From Burhinus oedicnemus (taxonomy: Eukaryota; Chordata; Aves; Charadriiformes; Burhinidae): a stretch of 64,000 bases of DNA. Location: positions 2,175,708 through 2,239,707 of the forward strand of contig VFFE01007078.1 in assembly GCA_008921705.1 (NCBI GenBank), written 5' to 3'. Below are positions 44,301-57,187 of the stretch, piece after piece. The position numbers and the translations under genes were made by a program. Within the stretch, counting starts at the first letter, position 1; each line of letters starts with the position of its first letter. Under the pieces are notes generated by a model. That model searched no databases. It saw nothing but the letters and a program-made list of their open reading frames with translations, and had not been told where the DNA came from.

Positions 44301-47300
44301 CTGGATAGGTATGGGGCTGAGATGCATAATTGGGTGTCTCTTGCTTTTTCGGTTACCGCAGAGAAGCTTGGCTGTGGAAGCTGTAAAATTGATTAACCTT
44401 TTTCAGTGAGCTTTCTTTTATTTGGTACCTCTCCATATAGGTAGCCGTATCCAAGTGAGAGGGAGAGTTAGCTAGGGAGTAAAATCCTTAGACAATACAA
44501 ATTAATTCCCTTTGCTTTATTACTTGTCCTGCAAATAAAATAGAGAAACTGCCCATTAGTCAGTGGCAGTTTACTACATGTCTCCCTAGCATCTCAAGGA
44601 AGTAACGTAAATTCAGCTGGAGCATGGTCTGTGATGTGAATCATGCACAACTGCAATGCTCAGCACCATCATTAATCTTTTAATTTAAAATACTAGGTCA
44701 GCTATGACCGTAAGGACAGGATATTGAATGTAGGTTGGAAATTACCTTTTAAATGAATTTAGAAAAGCTAAAGAAACCATTAAAAATTAACTCAGAGCTG
44801 GAAAATAAACATTTGAAAATGCTTTATCCACCTTGCAGTGATGAATAAGTGTTAATTAAAATGGTTCACTATACCTGTTTGGCAACAGCTTTAGTGGTAA
44901 ATAAATGTTTTCTAGTGCTGCTGAATCAGTACCTGATCTAGAATGTTTAAAGGAATCACAGTTATCTGAACTGACTTCTAACCATGACATTCATGCTCTG
45001 CGGTCCTGAAGATCTGAGCATTTAAGTTTTCAATATAGTAATCAATGTGGAGATTATTTTTTTTATAACAGAACAGTAACCTTTCGCATTTCTTACACAA
45101 AATTATTGAAGGTTTACTACTTTACTTTTTGCTCAAACAATTAAGCAGAAAAATCCAGCTCATGTTTTGCAATATATGGTATTACTGTTGATCTCAGATC
45201 AAAATTCAGCCAGAATTCTTTTCTCGTTGAAGAGCGTTAATCTGCGAATCTGAGTTTATTGGTCTAATGCCATTGTTGGTGGTGTGAATGAATGTGTGCT
45301 GACTATTTTTAAGCTTAGTTAGTCTTAAGGGGTTTAGTTGCATGTCATTTAATTTTGCATGGAATTGGGCTGACAGCCCAAACAATGACAGTAATGACTT
45401 TGGTTCTAAGTGTGTGACAGATTTGTTTGAGGGCAGCTTCTGATGCAAAATGCTAGCATTGGGAAGCAAACATGGAAATTGTGGTCTGAAGTTTGTTTAA
45501 TTTATATATCTCTCTATATATATATCTTTATATATAAACTTCATAGATGCGTGTTAGAAAATAAGTTTCTATTTAGGAAAATTCATAAAATACAGAGAAC
45601 AAGTAGATACAGTGCATAGAACAACAGGAGAACAACACAGGCAAGAGTGGGATGGTAGGGAGACTCACATGAGTCATTAGTGAAGACTAAATTCTTCATG
45701 GCTCTATTGGTTATGAAGAATGTGGATTTTGATTACACCACACCACCACCCTGCCCCAGTCCTTCTTTTCTCTTTTCTTTTTGAATGACAGTTAACTGTT
45801 AGTGTAACAAGACAGGAAGCTTTTCTCATTTTGCATAATTTGGTTTTAGGCTTTGATCTTTACTTTTTTCCTGTTCTGCATGGAGATAAATCACCTTCTT
45901 CCAAAGGTCTTGAATTGGGAGCCAGTCTCTTCAGCATTATACGAATTGAGGCTTTCAGTCAGGGGTTTTGTATTCCAGATTAGTGTCAGTAAACTGTTTT
46001 CTTTTCTAGACCACTTTCTGGTTCTCACTGGAAATTCAGCAGTGGTTTTTTTTATTAGAGCTGCTGCTCCCTATGGAAACATTTATTTTTTAGAAGAGCA
46101 GCTTGTTGAGAAATTTCTGATATGTTCTCTCTGTTATCAAGTGGGACGGGTAGGTAGATACTGAGAATACCTAGGAGAAGAAAACAAACCAGAAGGGAAA
46201 TGGAATTGTGATTAGCTCATAATGAAAACAAGTAGAGGAAAGTGGTGTTAGGGAGTCTGAAAGAAATATATCTAAGGAAAACATAGCAAAAAGTTGATGT
46301 TCAAGTGGCAGCTGAGGTATTTGAAAAGCTGGAGTGATGAATTATGAGGTTGCAAATATTGAGAGGGAGGAGTTATTTCATCCAGATCTACAAAGAAGGT
46401 GCAAGTGGTTGGAATAAAAGAAAGACAAAAACATAGAAATGACTCTTGGCAGATAGTGCTGGCTGTTTTTCTGCATTGCAAGAGTATTGCTTCTTGGCGT
46501 TTGTATTTGGACAATGCAGCTGTGGGACCCGCATAGCTGAAAAAGTCTCTTCTTGAATCGCAGCTGTGTTTGGTGGCAGAAATCTCTTCCTCTCCTCCTG
46601 TGGTCAGTGGATTTCAGGGGCTCTTTTACTTAATGTTCATAAATTTCACAAAGACATGAGTGAATTGGTTGGAACTGAATAAATCATGAAATCCTAATGA
46701 CTCCTGAGAGAGCAGGTTGCATTACCAGCTTGCTTATGTCCACAACAGAAGGCCACAGTCGCCTTTGGCAGGTCCACCAGAAATTATCCGTCTTCTTACC
46801 CTAGAGGATGGCTCCTATGGTTTTTTGTTGAGAAGGAATGAATGAATTGGCCCGACTCACTCTCCAAATTTTTTTCAACATGACATTTTCTGACTTAAAC
46901 TGATTAAAAAAGCAAAAAAAGTAACATTTAGTAGAATAAATGTGCATACTTGAAGGATAAGTAGCAGTTCCATAGTGATTTCAGTGCAATTCCCAGAAAG
47001 GGAATCTGTAAAACAAAAATAAAATAAAAAACCCCAACGTGTTCCCACAGAGTGTGTTTAATTTGGAGATGGTGAATAGTTTTCAGTCAAGTGAATGGAT
47101 GGCACCTGCTGTTTGCCAGTTGTGCTGAGGCTGCAGTAGCAGAATATGCATTGTCTTGGAAAAGGAAAAGTTTTATTGTTTAATTCTGTTTTATCCCTTT
47201 TTATCTTTATCCATAATGAACAAGATGAAAGTAGAAGAGAATAGAGGCATTTCTACTGCATCGCCAAGAAGCAGGTGTCCCTACTCAGTTATTTATAGAC

Positions 47301-50300
47301 CACAAGAATGCATATCATGGAAATGGGCTCTGAATGGCCAGTTACCCATCTGTTTTATCTGCTGGGTATCGTAACTGATTGTGTGGAAACTGACTTATTT
47401 TAGCTGCTGAAAACTGGGGTTCTGAACAAACCATTATGTGGCTGACTTTTTGTTTCTGCTATCCTGTTAGCCTTGGAAATTAGTCATACATGATATAGGT
47501 TTTAAACAAAAAAAGGCTGGTATTGTAGACCTTCTCTCATTCCTGCTGAGCAAAGAGATTTCTTCTATATGGCCTTGAATGCAACATTCTAGCTTGTAGC
47601 TATTTAGTATAATTGGTTTACTAGCTGATTTCGCCCATTTCTTCATTACAGGTCTACTGGTTTCTGTGTTTGCTTGTTGTCCCTTTCAGTTTCAGACACT
47701 TAGCTGAAAGAAATGTCAATACCCACTTTCCAATACTTCCCCTCCCCACATTAATCTAAGCCTGTGTCCCAGAACTGTGGCTGTCACTGAGACTATGTGA
47801 GCTCTGAATTCTAGCTTGGAAATATCCTGTTTCTTCAGATCTAGGTCAGAAGCCAATTCAAACGTAATAATTTATAATAATGAAACTAGGGCAAAACAAA
47901 AAAATAAATCCAGCTGTTTCAAGTATGGAGAGAGGGGAGTAAGCCATTACAAACCAAATAGCAAGCACCTCAAGAGCTGAGAGAACATATTACTGCTCTT
48001 TACCAAATGAAGATGTACAGACCCAGTCAAGCAGTTTTCTTTAGTAACCGTTGTTAGTTCCTTATTGCTTAGTCTTTCCCTTTCAGTTTGTGAAGAATGG
48101 TGACATCTACAAATATTGTACTAGCTTTCAAAGAGCAGAAATGGACTTGTCAAAGAGAAACTATCTGAAGTCCTTTAATGCACAGTGGTCTACACTATGA
48201 GTGGTGAAAATCTCTCATTGGTAGATTAATTTCTTGTGATTATGCATTAAAACAGGTAAATATTTTTAAATGTGTTGCTAGGATCCATGATAATGTTATA
48301 AATAAACCAATCCTGTGTCCCCTCTGTAATGATGAGATTATTACATCTTGGAGTTGCTAATATTATCAGGTCTGTATTTAAAGTGTAGCTATTCTGACTA
48401 AAGTAAAATGTTAAAGAATTTCTTTTCACTTTACATACTTGTTTAAAAATTTGAACTTGTAACAGTGATGTTGCTTCTGTTGCTCTGAAGTTATAACATA
48501 GACCTTGTCTTCTATGGAAATTTTGTGCAAATAATGCATTCTCCGTGGGACATGGGTTCTGTCATATTAATTTGAATGGAATTTATTGGGGAATATTTTT
48601 ATAATTTAAAGTGTAAGTTCCTTCTACAACTAATACATATCTATGTGCAATTTTATTTATCCTCTCTGATATCAGAAGCAGCGTTTGTAGAGCGTATTAT
48701 GGGTTAACATTCCCAAAAATGCCCTGGTGAAGAAAGACTTATTTAATAGTCAGTGCATAAAAAGGTTGCCCTCCCAGAGAGTAAGGCTGTAAGGTAGATA
48801 CAGTGGTTAACTTCTAGTGGTTAACAGCAAGTAATCCTCTCTCTGTTCTGCTCAAAATACTTCATGCGGAAGGCAGAGGAGCCTTCAGTGAAGGCACTGA
48901 GATCCTACAGGACCAGCAGTTCTTTTGAGGGATCAGGCCACATAAAGGGGCACACAAAATGGAAAGTTTCTAATGTGTTCTACTTATGAGTAGAACTGGG
49001 CTCTGTTTTTCTGGCCACTTATTTATTTGTTAGAAAATACAGATTTGGGTCAGCCAAAAGTATGATATCGCAATGTAATCCTATTGAATTTGTCCGGTTG
49101 TTACAGAAATAATTTTGACCTGATCTTTTTGAAACAATGTTATCTTGCTTAGATATCCATTTAAAAGGTTAATATCCCAGCATTTCCTTCAAAGTAAAGT
49201 TTCGTTTTAAAGGGATCAAAATTGTTTTCCTGTCTTGGATTAACCAGTGAACTGAAAATATCTTTCATTCACACAGCAGTATTTGTGATGCTTCTGTTGG
49301 AGGAAGCTACAAACAATTCAAAGCTTCAAAGTAAATCTGCTTTAATGTGTTTAAAAAACATGTGAGATATTCCTTGATGGGAAACAGAACACTTCTATAT
49401 TATTATGTAATATTATGTAAAGATAAAGGAGCTGAGGAAAAAAGAGATTAAATGACTCATCGCCAAGAAAGCTGATGGAAAAACATTTGCCCCTTTTCTC
49501 CATCACAAGAGTCCTGTGGATAACCATATTAAGAGATTGTGAGATGCTGAAATGCAAGTGGGGGCATATCTCTAGTTAAAGAAAATCCCACACGTTAAAT
49601 TTTCTCTTCCATCCTGACTTTTGCGTAGAGATCACAGCTTCTGTCAGCCATAATTTTTTAAAGTTTTTGCAAAGACAATATAGATTTGGTTCACGATGAT
49701 TACACATACAGAAATGCTAGTATGCTGGGAAAAGAAGGATGTGATGTGGAAGAGTTAGGATCTATAGGCAGGTTAGGTTCCTCGCTGTGCTGCAGCATCT
49801 CTTTCCTGTCCATTTAGTGCCTTTCCACCTGTTTAAAGTGATGAGAATACTTGGGACTGAGGTACAAACTCAGACCCATTGAAGTGAATCCATGGTCTCA
49901 GTGCTGAAGCAGTGGGAGGAATGTTGGGATAAAAGTGGTTGGTAAAACCATTCTTCTGTCTGTCCTGGCATACAAAGCATACAGAGTTGGTTCTTCACAA
50001 GTGATGATACTAACATTTCACAAAAAAGTTGTGAAATATTTGAAGCCTGTGCTTCAATGAAACCCATCTTGCTTTGGCTATACCTTAGGTTCCCTTTCAA
50101 GTCTTTCTTTAAAATCTTATAAAGGAAAAAACACCTGAATTTAAAACTTATATAGTGAAATGGAAGTACAAATTCACTTATGACTTGGGAATGGCAGCCA
50201 AAACCTGAATAATCTGATCTGAGCTCTGTGTGTGTGTAGAGGACAGAAAAGGGATACAAAGAGAGTGGTGTCTGCTTTCTGTCCTTTGTTTTTTCCCCTC

Positions 50301-51355
50301 CAGACATTTCCAGGTAGGCTATGGCAGCGATGCAGCTGTAAATTTTTAAAGGGAAAGAAACTTGGCATGCTGTTAAATAGATGACCAGGGTCAGAGTATA
50401 TGCGCACAGCCTTCACAAACTGATTAGAAGCATCAGGAGAAATAAAGCAATCCCAGTGCTGCATTTGACAAAACAAAAAACGTCAAATCTCCGGGCAGTG
50501 AACTGAAATGTTGGTCTCTATTCAGAAAGATTTTGAGGCTCGTTTTTTACTAGGGTCAGGGAAGAAAGGAAGCATCATCTGTAACTTGTTTTGTTTGTGT
50601 GTATACTCCAGAGTACTTGAAGGGACTTCACATGCACACATGCTGTGACTGCATGCTTGTTATATTCTATAAATGTTCCCATGCCCCAAGCAGATTAGTC
50701 TGGTGAAGACCTAAATAAGGGGATTTCTTCAATACTAGCTATGCTTTTGCTATTTGTTGTGACCATCTCTGAAGAGTTAAATGTGCTATTCTTAGCTTAT
50801 CTGTTTCTTTCCTTGCTTGTTTCACCTCTGATGCAATGCAGTGCTGGAACTGCAATGCATTGTCAGTTTACATCACGTTACAGTAGTAACAATTTTTAAA
50901 TCAGCACAAGGTTACATGATTTGTTTTCCTTTCCTGTGGTTAGAGACCTACTAAGTAATCAGGGTTGCATGCTAATGACTCAAGAGTAGTTATAGATCAT
51001 ACCTTGACAAAGTAATTTGATGTGGACAGTATGTGGATAGCTTCTCAAAGAGTTTTTGTGTAAACAATATAAATATAGCTGTGCACTGGAAATCTTCAAC
51101 CCAGTTTTGAATGTAGTTTCCATGCAGAAGCAAACTAAAATAACTTGCTTATGCTGAAGACTACCTTTGGGATGTTTCATGCAGATAGACTTTCTTTTGC
51201 AAAATGATGCAGTTGACTAGAATCAACTGTTTTACTCAGTGTTCTGTCCAACTGATAGTCTGCAAATATTAGTACAGATGGGGGCAATTCTTCTACGTGG
51301 TGGCTGGTATTTTGCTCTGAGAGCAAATATGCCCCAATCATATGGGCACCCGGTC
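41336..51355. other. intergenic, no supported gene
   Basis: This is 10 kb of AT-rich DNA. The largest frames (45853-46164 plus, 49870-50307 minus) have hydrophobic, Ser/Phe-rich composition typical of translated noncoding DNA and no known domain. A short TA-rich repeat lies at 45501-45538. Confidence 0.6.
45501..45538. repeat. TA/TC-rich simple repeat
   Basis: Interrupted TATATA and TCTCTC runs form a short imperfect microsatellite. Confidence 0.7.
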
Positions 51356-51543
51356 TTAGGGTGGTGAGACACTGGAACAGGTTGCCCAGAGATGTTGTGG
51401 ATGCCTCATCCCCGGAGGTGTTCAAGACCAGGTTGGATGGGGCTTTGAGCAACCTGATCTAGTGGAAGGTGTCCCTGCCTATGGCAGGGGGCTTGGAACG
51501 AGATGATCTTTAAGGTCCCTTCCAACTCTAACCATTCTGTGAT
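51356..51543 (+). mobile_element. CR1 LINE 3' fragment
   Basis: The plus strand reads GGGTGGTGAGACACTGGAAC, GTTGCCCAGAGATG, GATGATCTTTAAGGTCCC and ends in AACCATTCTGTGATAT. These match the last codons of CR1 ORF2 (RHWNRLPRDVVDA-like) and its 3' tail. It is strongly 5'-truncated. Confidence 0.92.
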
Positions 51544-54148
51544 ATGTTTGGTATCATTCTGGACTTGACTTTTTGGACAGTTGGGCAGAACCACAGGGAA
51601 ATTTTTCCTTAGCTTGTGCAACAGGAATTATAATGAAGTGTCCAACCAAGAAGCTTTATGGACTAGTTTTCTTGATCTAACTGAGCAAACTGCAGTACAG
51701 CTGCAGGCCATATTTTAAACCTCCTCTGAGACAATTTTAAATTTGGTTTGAGCCCAGTTTATTTCAATACGTCATTTCACTGCTGCCTGCAAAAGCGTAA
51801 GAAACTTGAAGACTGGCATTCACACCACACAGGAACAGAGGAGTTCTCACTGAGTGGAATTAGTACCAATGACTCTACAAGCAGCCCGAATGGTACACAG
51901 TTTTAATGAGCTTAGTCATTCTTTTGCTGCAGTTGGAAGGCATGGTAACTGCTGAAATAGCTGTTTTCATGTTCTAAGTTTACCTTTCCTATAGAACAAT
52001 GTGCAGCATGCAGTTGCTTTGTCTTATGCAAGACTGCTGTAGTCTGGTGACATACAGCATTTTTTAGGTAATTGCTATTCAAGACATTGTATGGAGATGC
52101 TTTTTGTCCCCTTGGCTCATTCTAATGTCCTTTGACTTTTAGACCATCTTTCCATCCATTTTAGGGAGTGGATTATATCCTGCTGTTCCCTTTCCTTTTC
52201 TCCGAGGGAGGTCGAATGCTGTTCAGCTTGATAAGAGTAGTCATAGTGGAATTTTGGGATTTAGCCAGAGCTTTAACTATTCAGAAGCCCTTGTGAATGA
52301 AGTGAAGTGTCATATGCTCAGAATAATTTAAGAGGAGCATTTTATACAGTGATGTACTTGATACTAAAAATAGACATGATTTCATGTACTTAGATTAACA
52401 ATCGCATGCTCCAAAGGCGATACATATACAATCTGTTTCAGTCTGCATGTGCTTCTTGAAGATGAGATGTGGTAGGCTCTCAGCATTCTCTGTAGTCACT
52501 AGAATGCATCTTTGTGTGATGCTTGTTAGTGTGTTAATGTAGCTTCAGCAGGGCATGGTCTGTTGAGATATGGCTATATAGGCTGCATCTTGAGACAAGT
52601 GAACAACTGTCAGGTTGGACCTTATTTTAGATGGTAAATCAGATTATTATGGCCCATAGCCCTGTTCTAAGGAACACACAGAAAATAATTTGAATATAAG
52701 AAATATAAGGGAAACAATTTCTTTCTGCAGCAATCCTCATGGTGCACTTTCTCAGTAAAATGCCTACTGGGTTTATAGAGGATTAATCGCTCTCCCTTTA
52801 GAGAAGAAATTATTGATTACCTTTTTAGTCTTTCTTTTAGAAATTGAGTGCTTCATACTATAATGTTCAGTTAGAATTTTGACTTAATGCTCCCTCCTAT
52901 CATAAGCTAGTGTCTTTTATGGATCTATATATAAAATCAAAGGTTCTGCATCTGTGCTGATTTGTCAGATCAAGTGTGTGTTTATTCTTCATATTTATAA
53001 AATGAACTTATTTGGAAAACAGTCTGAATGAGAAAATACTGTTCACTTATCTCTAGAAACTGAGGGTCATTCCTCTCTGTGCTCTTCTCTCTCAGCAGTC
53101 TAAGTGCCTTAATTGATCATCTTGAGATAAGGTTTAACTCAGCAGTTAACTGAACTTCAGGGAGCAAAATACAATTTTGTTTACAAAAGTGCTATTGTAC
53201 CTGTGAAGGTGTTGCACCTGCCACTGCTCCACTGCATTGAGTTAACAATTTGCAGACAAAACATATGATGAAATCAAGGTAAGAAGCAGATTATCTCAAA
53301 GCTTATAAGAAGAAAGAAATATAAAAGCTTAATATGTGTTGAAAGTACCAAACCTTCATGGACCTATTATGATTGGTTGGAGAAAAGAAAAATTGTCAAC
53401 GTTATTCAGCAATCTTGCCTGATCTATTTACAATTATATATATTATACTGTATGCGTGAAAAGATGTATTTTGAAATAGTAAATGTATAGCAGTTTTGTA
53501 TATGGATTATTTAGCTGATTTCTTAAGGAACCAAAAGTCTCTGTTATTATGAGGATAGCTGTGTTTTGGTTTTGGGGTTTTTTTTTCTTTTTCTTCAGAA
53601 TATGCCCCACTAAGATTCTTAGAGGACATCTCTTTTGGGTCAAAATTGTACGTTCTTCTTGAAGGGAAGAAAAAAATATCTTTTCTTGGCTACTTTCTTA
53701 TTCAACTGTACAGTAATTATTGTATTCCATATTGTCATTGCTCTGTTTTGTGATTTTTTTCAAACTGACCCCAGACATTAAAGAAGGTGCTGTAATAGAA
53801 GGCAAACCTGTCTCTTACCTTGCCCTGGGAAGGTGACTTATTGCGCAAAGACAGTCAAAAGGTCTTCAGGTTTTCATTGCTTCTCTTAACTAATGTACTT
53901 GCTAATAAGTTGTGTGGAGGAATGAGTGGAAGGTTGTAATTTTTTTAATGTGAAGCTAAATTTGGTTATCCTTCTACGGATACACAAATGATAATGTTCA
54001 CTTTGTTGTAGAGTAGTTAAGATCTAAGAGCTAATAGTTCTCTGAAGAAGAAAAAAACAGAGATAGTTCAAGCTTGAGGCACCACTTCAGTGTGGCAAGA
54101 AGTGACAGTGGTTTGAAGTTACATTGCAAGATACTAGTGAGAATGTTT
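51544..54148. other. intergenic, no supported gene
   Basis: This is 2.6 kb of AT-rich sequence between two CR1 copies. No coding exon, RNA gene or repeat was recognised. Confidence 0.6.
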
Positions 54149-54223
54149 ATCACAGAATGACAGGGGTCAGAAGGGATGTTCGGAGATCATCTAGTCTAAC
54201 CCCCCTTGCCAAAGCAGGTTCAC

Positions 54224-55596
54224 CTAGAGCAGGTTGGACAGGAATGCACCCAGAGAAGGAGACTCCACAGCCTCTCTGGGCAGCCTGTTCCAGTGCTCTG
54301 CCACCCTCAAAGTAAAGAAGTTTTTCCTCATGTTGAGACAGAATTTCCTGTGTTCCAGTTTGTGCCCATTGCCCCTTGTGCTGTTGCTGGGCACCACTGA
54401 AAAGAGTCTGGCTCCATCTTCTTGACAACCACGCTTTAGATATTTATAAGCATTGATAAGATCCCCTCTGAGTCTTCTCTTCTCCAGACTAAAAAGTCCC
54501 AAGTACCTCAGCCTTTCCTCATAAGAAAGATGTTCCAGTCCCCTAATCATCTTTGTAGCCCTCTGCTGTACCCTTTCCAGCAGTTTCCCATCTTTCTTGA
54601 ACTGGGGAGCCCTGAACTGGACACAGGTGAAAGGCCTCACCAGGGCAGCATAGAGGGGGAGGGTGACCTTCCTCAACCTGCTGGCCACATTCTTTTTAAT
54701 GCACCCCAGGATACCATTGGCCCTCTTGGCCACAGGGGCACATTGCTGGCTCATGGTCATCCTGTTGTCCACCAGGACTCCCAGGTCCCTTTCCACAGAG
54801 CTGCTTTCCAGCAGGTCAACCTCTAACCTGCACTGGTGCGTGGGGTTATTCCTCCCTAGATGCAGGACCCCACACATGCCCTTGTTGAACTTTATTAGGT
54901 TCCTCTCTGCCCAACACTCTAGCCCGTCCAGGTCTCGCTGTATGGCAGCAGAGCCTTCTGGTGTGTCAGCCACCCCTCCCAGTTTTGTGTCATCAGCAAA
55001 GTTGCGGAGGGTACACTCTGTCCCCTCAGCCAGGTCATTGGTGAATATGTTAAGCAAGACTGGACCCAGTACTGACCCCTGAGGAACACCGCCGGTTGCT
55101 GGCCTCCAACTGGACTCTGCACAGCTGATCACAACCCTCTGAGCTCTGCCATTCAGCCAGTTCTCAATCCACCTCACTGTCCACTCATCTAACCCACGCA
55201 TCCTATGAGGATGTTATGGGAGACAGTGTCAACAGCCTTGCTGAAGGCGAGGCAGACAATGTCCACTGCTCTCCCCTTATCCACCCAGCCAGTCATGCCA
55301 TCATAGAAGGCTATCAGATTGGTCAGGGATGATTTCCCCTTGGTGAATCCATGTTGACCACTCCTGATAACCTTCTCTTCCTCTACATGCGTAGAGATGA
55401 TATCCAGGATGAGCTGTTCCATCACCTTTCCAGGGATGGAGGTGAGGCTGACTGGCCTGTAGTTTCCTGGGTCCTCCTTCTTGCCCTTTTTGAAGACTGG
55501 AGTGACATTAGCTTGCCTCCAGTCCTCAGGCACCTTGCCTGTTTCAAAGATGTTGGAGAGTGGCTTCATGGTAACATCTTCTAGCTCCCTCAGCAC
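54224..55596 (-). pseudogene. CR1 reverse transcriptase, frameshifted with motif A Asp lost
   Basis: Two segments cover the RT. Residues 1-135 of the upstream frame (55596-55189) contain NYRPVSLTSIPGKVMEQLI, QHGFTKGKSSLTNL and motif A as DIVCLAFSKAVD, where the CR1 consensus has an Asp (YLDFSKAFD). The downstream frame (55201-54224) contains [14 protein letters not shown] and the catalytic FADDTKL at residues 68-71, then the thumb with [17 protein letters not shown], and ends at the usual SNLL stop. A frameshift joins the two near 55195. Loss of the motif A Asp would abolish polymerase activity even without the frameshift. Confidence 0.88.
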
Positions 55597-56215
55597 TCAT
55601 GGGTGCATTCCATCAGGGCCCATGGATTTGTGGGTGTCAAGTTTGCCTAAATGATCTCTAACCCAATCCTCCTTGATCAAGGGAGAGTCTTCCTTTCTCT
55701 AGGCTCTCTCTCTTACCTCCAGGGTCTGGGATTCCTGCTCTCTCTCTTACCTTCAGGGCCTGGGATTCCTGAGGGCTGGCCTTAGCAGTAAAGACTGAAG
55801 CAAAAAAAGGCATTCAGTAACTTGGCCTTCTCTGCATTCTCCATCACCAAGGCACCTACCTCATTCAGCAGCGGGCCCACATTTTCCCTAGACTTCCTTT
55901 TCCTAATGATGTACTTGAAGAAGCCTTTCTTATTGCCCTTGACATCCCTTGCCAGGTTTAATTCCAAGTGGGCCTTAGCCTTCCTTGTTGCATCCCCGCA
56001 TGCTCTGACAATGTTCCTATACTCCTCCAAAGTGGCCAGTCCCTTTTTCCACATTCTGTAAGCTTCCTTCTTCCATCTGAGTTTTTCCAGAAGCTCTTCA
56101 CTCATCCGTGCAGGTTTCCTGCCTCCTTTGCCTGATTTCTTGCTCCTAGGGATGCACCGATCTTGAGCTCGGAGGAAGTGGTGCTTGAATATTAACCAGC
56201 TCTGTTGCACCCCAC
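55597..56215 (-). pseudogene. CR1 ORF2 linker between endonuclease and RT
   Basis: The open segment 56210-55782 reads LIFKHHFLRAQDRCIPRSKK and continues with KAKAHLELNLARDVKGNKK and FFKYI, which matches the region between the endonuclease and RT of CR1 ORF2. The part from 55781 to 55597 contains a 34-bp tandem duplication and is out of frame. Confidence 0.8.
55704..55771. repeat. 34-bp tandem duplication inside CR1
   Basis: Two adjacent units contain CTCTCTCTTACCT, CAGGG and CTGGGATTCCTG at a period of 34, differing at a few bases. The duplication shifts the CR1 linker frame. Confidence 0.8.
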
Positions 56216-56221
56216 TTCCTT

Positions 56222-57157
56222 CTAGAGCCTTAGCCGATGGGATTTCTTCAAGTAGGTCTTTGAAGATGCCAAAGTTAGCTTTTGTGAAGTCCAGGGTTGT
56301 AATTCTGCTTTTTGTCTTGCTTCTTCCACCATCTCATGGTCACTGCAGCCAAGGCTACCACCAACCTTCACATCCCCAACTAGTCCTTCTTTGTTTGTCA
56401 GCACAAGGTCCAGCAGTGTACCTCTCCTTGTTGGTTCCTCCACGACCTGTGTCAAAAAGTTATCATCAGTGTTCTGCAGAAACCTCCTGGACTGTGCGTG
56501 CCTGGCTGTCTTGCCTTTCTGGCAAATATCAGGGTGGTTAAAGTCCCCCAAGAGATCCAGGGCCTGTGATTGTGAGGCTATTTCCAGCTGGCTGTAGAAG
56601 GCCTCATTGATTTCCTTTTCCTGATCCAGTGGTCTGTAGTAAACACTCACAACAGTGTGTATTAACCTGCCCCTTAATTCTTACCTATAAGCTCTCAAGA
56701 CGTTCTTCATCCAGCCCTAGGCAGAGCTCGATACATTCCAGTTGCACTCTCGTGTAGAGAGCAACTCCACCACCTCACCCTGCTGGCCTGTCTTTCCTAA
56801 AAAGCACATAGCCATCCATGACAGCATTCCAGTAATGTGAGCTATCCCACCATGTCTCTGTAATTGCAATGAGATCATGGCCCTGCAACTGCACCAGCTC
56901 TCTAGATCTTCCTGTTTATTGCCCATGCTGTGTGCATTGGTGTACAGGCATTTCAGAGAGGTAATCAAGCATGCAGGTTTCCCTGGAGGGGAGCAAGAGG
57001 ATCCGTCACCACCATACACACCCTTGACATGGTTGGCCTTCTGGATCTCATCTTGGGAGTCAGCTAAGGAATATTTGTCACTGCTGTGGTTGGCCTGGCT
57101 TATTCCCAACTGGATAAGTTGGTGTGAGCATTGCCACCTTGGACCCCACCCCCCCAT
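56222..57157 (-). pseudogene. CR1 ORF2 endonuclease region, decayed
   Basis: The upstream frame (57157-56717) contains CLYTNAHSMGNKQEDLE, the start of the endonuclease. The next frame (56650-56222) contains VYYRPLDQEKEINEAF, LLGDFNHPDICQKG, LDLVLTNKEGLVGD and SLGCSDHEMVE, with the catalytic-type D and H residues of the domain still visible. Frame changes near 56860 and 56700, and again at about 56220, make the protein non-functional. Confidence 0.87.
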
Positions 57158-57171
57158 TCCTTCCGTTTAAA

Positions 57172-57187
57172 TGACATTTAAATGTCA
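57172..57187. repeat. 16-bp perfect palindrome
   Basis: TGACATTTAAATGTCA is its own reverse complement and lies about 15 bases outside the 5' end of the minus-strand CR1. A further ATGACATTT follows at 57192-57200. Confidence 0.75.

Larger units (their letters stand above)
54149..57157 (-). mobile_element. CR1 LINE, ORF2 nearly complete but decayed
   Basis: This is a minus-strand CR1 of about 3 kb. Its 3' tail lies at 54149-54223, and coding homology extends back to the start of the endonuclease (CLYTNAHSMGNKQEDLE, within the frame beginning at 57157). ORF1 and the 5' UTR are missing. Five overlapping or adjacent open segments show several frameshifts. A 34-bp tandem duplication lies inside it at 55704-55771. 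It belongs to a different subfamily from the copy at 37830, judging by codon and tail differences. Confidence 0.93.

Noticed and set aside
45853..46164. 103-codon hydrophobic plus-strand ORF
   Set aside because: The hydrophobicity comes from T-rich DNA; it has no ATG-anchored signal peptide pattern and no neighbours that support a gene.
49870..50307. 145-codon minus-strand ORF
   Set aside because: It is Ser/Phe/Cys-rich without a domain, overlaps another frame of 100 codons and has no exon context; a chance ORF is more likely.
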